Shown: positions 61,649 through 64,000 of the stretch, in pieces
Numbering within the stretch: position 1 is the stretch's first letter
How the letters are laid out: each line of letters starts with the position of its first letter
Source: Ancrocorticia populi
GTDB taxonomy: Bacteria; Actinomycetota; Actinomycetes; Actinomycetales; Actinomycetaceae
Length of the DNA stretch: 64,000 nt
Direction: 5' to 3'
Assembly (NCBI RefSeq): GCF_003123745.1
Contig: NZ_QETB01000006.1
Coordinates: 1-64,000 of the forward strand
Position numbers and translations under genes: made by a program
Notes under the pieces: model-generated
The model's input: the letters and a program-made list of their open reading frames with translations, nothing else
What the model was told of the DNA's origin: nothing
Databases searched by the model: none

Positions 61649-62131
61649 ATGAGATTTGTAGCTGGCGGATGCGCATTCGGGCTGGCCCTAGCGCTGACTT
61701 TTACCCTGGGCATCCCCAACGAAACTGGCCAACATTCGCCATCTTCGGCTCGGGAGTCAAATGATTGTTCCCAAGACTTTGAGAAAGTGGTCACGGAATT
61801 GGTTGCAGCGCGGGATCAAGCCCTAATTATGCGGGAGGACGAAGCGCTTTTCACTCTGACCGTTGAGGGCAGCGCCGTTCGTGCTCAAGATGAAGACCTG
61901 TTGGCCTCCCTTGCCGATTCCGAGATCACCGAGCTGCATACTCGCGTTGACGCCGTGCACCTGCTTGACTGCTTGGAAACTGGGAAGCTTGCGCAGATTC
62001 AGGTGTGGACTACTCAGGAGAGTCTAAGTGTTGTTGGGGAGGAGCCCGTTGGGGAGTTGCCATCGCGGTGCGCCGTTTGGAACCTTGTTGGGCCGGCGTG
62101 GAAGCTGGATTCGTTGGGGGAGTGTGAATAA
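61649..62131 (+). CDS. Small secreted protein, unknown
   Basis: The 160-residue protein starts MRFVAGGCAFGLALALTFTL, a signal peptide with no lipobox. The mature part is a single domain with acidic helices (SQDFEKVVTELVAARDQALI) and cysteines at ESNDCSQ, LLDCLETG, PSRCAVW and GECE that could pair outside the cell. The ATG at 61649 is preceded by GGAGGTGATCACC, which is complementary to the 16S rRNA 3' tail over a long run. I do not recognise a family. A terminator follows its stop at 62140-62170. Confidence 0.75.
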   Translation: MRFVAGGCAFGLALALTFTLGIPNETGQHSPSSARESNDCSQDFEKVVTELVAARDQALIMREDEALFTLTVEGSAVRAQDEDLLASLADSEITELHTRVDAVHLLDCLETGKLAQIQVWTTQESLSVVGEEPVGELPSRCAVWNLVGPAWKLDSLGECE

Positions 62132-62139
62132 CGACGACG

Positions 62140-62170
62140 AAGGCCGGGGTGCAGAACGCACCCCGGCCTT
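62140..62170. terminator. Bidirectional terminator between the secreted protein and sucB
   Basis: AAGGCCGGGGTGC and GCACCCCGGCCTT are perfect 13-bp arms with a 5-nt loop. It lies between two convergent genes and can stop both transcripts. Confidence 0.85.
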
Positions 62171-62191
62171 AATGTCTCAGGCGGTTCTGGT

Positions 62192-63886
62192 TCAGATACC
62201 TAGATCGCCTTCAAAATCGCCCGACTCAAGGCGGCGCTTGAGATCGGAGAGATAGCGGCCAGCATCGGCACCGTCAACGAGGCGGTGATCGTAGCTGAGA
62301 GCTAGGTAAACCATGGAGCGTAGGCCAATCACTTCATTGCCATCGGCGTCCTTGATCACTGCCGGACGCTTGACGATCGTGCCGACCCCCAAGATTGCAA
62401 CCTCGGGCTGGTTGATGATCGGCGTATCGAACAGTGCGCCTGCCGAACCAGTGTTGGTGATCGTGAAGGTAGATCCCGAGAGCTCGTCAGCCCCGATTGT
62501 GTTGTCACGGACCCGAGCGGCCTTATCGTTGATCGCCTTGGCAATGCCCGCGATGTTGAGATCGCCGGCATCCTTGATCACGGGAACCATGAGGCCCTTG
62601 GGAGCGTCAACCGCGATACCTAGATGCTCGTGATCCCAGTAGTGGACCTGCTTGCCATCGATTGAGGCGTTGACCTTCGGATGCGACTTCAGCGTATCCG
62701 TAGCGGCCTTCACGAAGAACGGCAGGAACGTGAGCTTCGTTCCGGCCTTCTCCTGGAATTCGGCCTTCTTCGCAGCACGCAGGCCCACGATCTTGGTCAC
62801 GTCTGCCTCGATCACCGTGGTGAGCTGAGCCGAAACCTGTAGGGACTCCACCATGCGCTTGGCGATAACCGTGCGCATGTGTGGCATCTTTTGCGTGGTG
62901 CCACGCAGCTTGGCGGCCTCGGCGGAAGGCTTGGCCGGAGCCGCAGCCTTGGCCGGAGCGGCAGCTTCCGGAGCCGGAGCAGCAGCCTTGGCGGCTTCTG
63001 CTTCCTTGGCAGCCTTAATCGCATCCTCAACGTCTTGACGGCGAATCCGCCCGCCAACTCCTGTGCCCGTGATCGCGCCCAAATCCACGTTGTTCTCGCG
63101 AGCCAGCTTGCGAACAATCGGCGTGACGTAGCCGCCCGGCTCTGAACCGGTCTCTACGGGAGCGGCTGGCGCGGGGCTGGACGTTGCTGGAGCAGGAGCC
63201 GGCTCGGGGCTCGGGGCAGGCGCGGCTGGTGCGGGTGCCGGACTTGGTGCCGCGGGTGCTGCGGCTTCGGGGCTCGGGGCGCTAGCAGGAGCGCTGTCAC
63301 CGATGTATGCAAGTATGGTGCCAACATCAACGGTGTCATCTTCGTCAACCAAGATCTTCTGGAGAACGCCTGAGGCGGGGGCCGGTACCTCGGAATCCAC
63401 CTTGTCGGTGGAGACTTCGAGGATGGGCTCGTCCTGCTCAACGGTATCGCCAACGGCCTTGAGCCATGTGGTGACCGTTCCCTCGGTAACAGACTCGCCA
63501 AGGGCGGGCATCTTCACTTCGATACCCTCGCCGGAGGGTGCGTCCTCGGGGGAGGGGGCGGGTGCGGCCTCAGCAGCAGGCTCGGGGCTTGGTGCTGGTG
63601 CCGAAGCCTCTTCGGGTGCGGGGGCGGCGGGCTCGGGCTCTGATTCGGCGCTATCGCCAATCGTTCCAAGGACGGTTCCGACATCTACGGTGTCGTCTTC
63701 CTCCACTAGGATCTTCTGGAGAACGCCTGAGGCGGGGGCCGGTACCTCGGAATCCACCTTGTCGGTGGAGACTTCGAGGATGGGCTCATCCTGCTCAACG
63801 GTATCGCCAACGGCCTTGAGCCAAGTAGTAACCGTTCCCTCGGTGACAGATTCACCGAGAGCCGGCATCTTAATGTCTACGGACAT
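62192..63886 (-). CDS. sucB: 2-Oxo acid dehydrogenase E2 (dihydrolipoamide succinyltransferase-like)
   Basis: The 564-residue E2 has two lipoyl domains (about 1-76 and 122-197), each with the lipoyl Lys in [17 protein letters not shown], joined by Ala/Pro-rich linkers. An E3-binding domain follows near 255-290 ([20 protein letters not shown]). The catalytic domain ends in [20 protein letters not shown] with the HxxxDG motif. The second lipoyl domain is almost identical in DNA to the first (see repeats). It forms the core of a pyruvate or 2-oxoglutarate dehydrogenase complex; actinobacterial E2 proteins can serve both. It lies just downstream of lpd, on the same strand. Confidence 0.93.
   Translation of the reverse strand: MSVDIKMPALGESVTEGTVTTWLKAVGDTVEQDEPILEVSTDKVDSEVPAPASGVLQKILVEEDDTVDVGTVLGTIGDSAESEPEPAAPAPEEASAPAPSPEPAAEAAPAPSPEDAPSGEGIEVKMPALGESVTEGTVTTWLKAVGDTVEQDEPILEVSTDKVDSEVPAPASGVLQKILVDEDDTVDVGTILAYIGDSAPASAPSPEAAAPAAPSPAPAPAAPAPSPEPAPAPATSSPAPAAPVETGSEPGGYVTPIVRKLARENNVDLGAITGTGVGGRIRRQDVEDAIKAAKEAEAAKAAAPAPEAAAPAKAAAPAKPSAEAAKLRGTTQKMPHMRTVIAKRMVESLQVSAQLTTVIEADVTKIVGLRAAKKAEFQEKAGTKLTFLPFFVKAATDTLKSHPKVNASIDGKQVHYWDHEHLGIAVDAPKGLMVPVIKDAGDLNIAGIAKAINDKAARVRDNTIGADELSGSTFTITNTGSAGALFDTPIINQPEVAILGVGTIVKRPAVIKDADGNEVIGLRSMVYLALSYDHRLVDGADAGRYLSDLKRRLESGDFEGDLGI
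63354..63513 (-). repeat. Nucleotide repeat copy A (second lipoyl domain)
   Basis: This segment encodes most of lipoyl domain 2 and matches copy B at 63711-63870 closely, with an offset of 357 bp (119 codons). Differences are few in the first 105 bp; by eye there is one. Confidence 0.9.
63711..63870 (-). repeat. Nucleotide repeat copy B (first lipoyl domain)
   Basis: This is the matching part of lipoyl domain 1. The near identity at silent sites suggests a recent duplication or gene conversion between the domains rather than selection on protein alone. Confidence 0.9.
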
Positions 63887-63900
63887 GTTTATCCCTCGTA

Positions 63901-64000
63901 TCAGTTGTGAGTGTGGAGTGGCTTGCCAGCAAGGGCCATGGCGGCCTCGCCGATTGCTTCGTTCTGAGTGGGATGGGCGTGGATAAGGCCCTCTAGATCT
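63901..64000 (-). CDS. lpd: Dihydrolipoyl dehydrogenase, C-terminal end (partial)
   Basis: Only the final 32 codons are inside the window. They read [20 protein letters not shown] followed by [12 protein letters not shown] and a stop. HAHPTQNE is the histidine-containing E3 dimer-interface motif of lipoamide dehydrogenase, with the catalytic His-Glu pair. The gene enters from the right edge and is 14 bp from the sucB start, so E3 and E2 are one operon. Confidence 0.9.
   Translation of the reverse strand, partial: DLEGLIHAHPTQNEAIGEAAMALAGKPLHTHN

Overview
The window reads as chromosome from a moderately high-GC Gram-positive actinobacterium. The evidence is a two-gene glutamine synthetase set with glnE, a polyphosphate glucokinase, an actinobacterial-type methionine aminopeptidase, DUF4191 and DUF2319 membrane proteins, a two-lipoyl-domain E2, a CmtR-type metal sensor and many start codons sitting 6-7 nt after a -10 box (leaderless mRNAs). 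A small-genome Actinomycetales member such as the Actinomycetaceae fits, but that placement is inference. No tRNA, CRISPR array or replication origin was seen; one RNA gene, rnpB, is clear.

Layout. 1-0.9 kb is mobile-element debris: the tail of an IS110-type transposase and a collapsed MobF (TraA/TrwC-like) relaxase. 0.9-9.5 kb is accessory stress and metal-handling DNA: a DUF1697 gene, a frameshifted DUF3995 gene, a flavodoxin/MarR pair, a cysteine desulfurase beside a CmtR-like sensor and a Cd/Zn/Pb P-type ATPase, then a TetR/aldo-keto reductase pair and an NmrA-like reductase. 9.96-21.5 kb looks like a defence or genomic island: a PH-like/zinc-ribbon protein with an SPFH-SHOCT protein, a type I restriction-modification operon (hsdM-hsdS-hsdR) with a tightly linked fourth gene of the TIGR04141/DUF6119 kind, a 42-residue basic protein with an operator-like palindrome over its promoter, an orphan membrane-anchored protein and a deletion-damaged acetyltransferase.

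21.5-45.7 kb is mixed: baeRF3-like protein, catalase, PfpI/DJ-1 protein, DoxX/TetR divergent pair, a beta-helix lipoprotein, GntR regulator with a class II aldolase, an iron-box-preceded siderophore-interacting protein, glutathione peroxidase, an MMPL exporter with its TetR repressor, PTS EIIA, class I FBP aldolase, a NarL-type two-component system and several envelope or conserved proteins. 44.0-46.2 kb is a persulfide/CoA-disulfide module (CoADR-rhodanese, small Cys-rich protein, CstR-like repressor) with G-tract operators.

46.2-64 kb is housekeeping: yaaA, rnpB, ppgK, map, panB, then the nitrogen cluster glnA2-glnE-phosphatase, a polar amino-acid ABC transporter, glnA1 with a near-canonical GlnR box, DUF4191, a small secreted protein, and the 2-oxo acid dehydrogenase genes lpd (partial) and sucB. 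GlnE would adenylylate GlnA1 on the conserved Tyr near residue 400, while the GlnR-type site would set glnA1 transcription.
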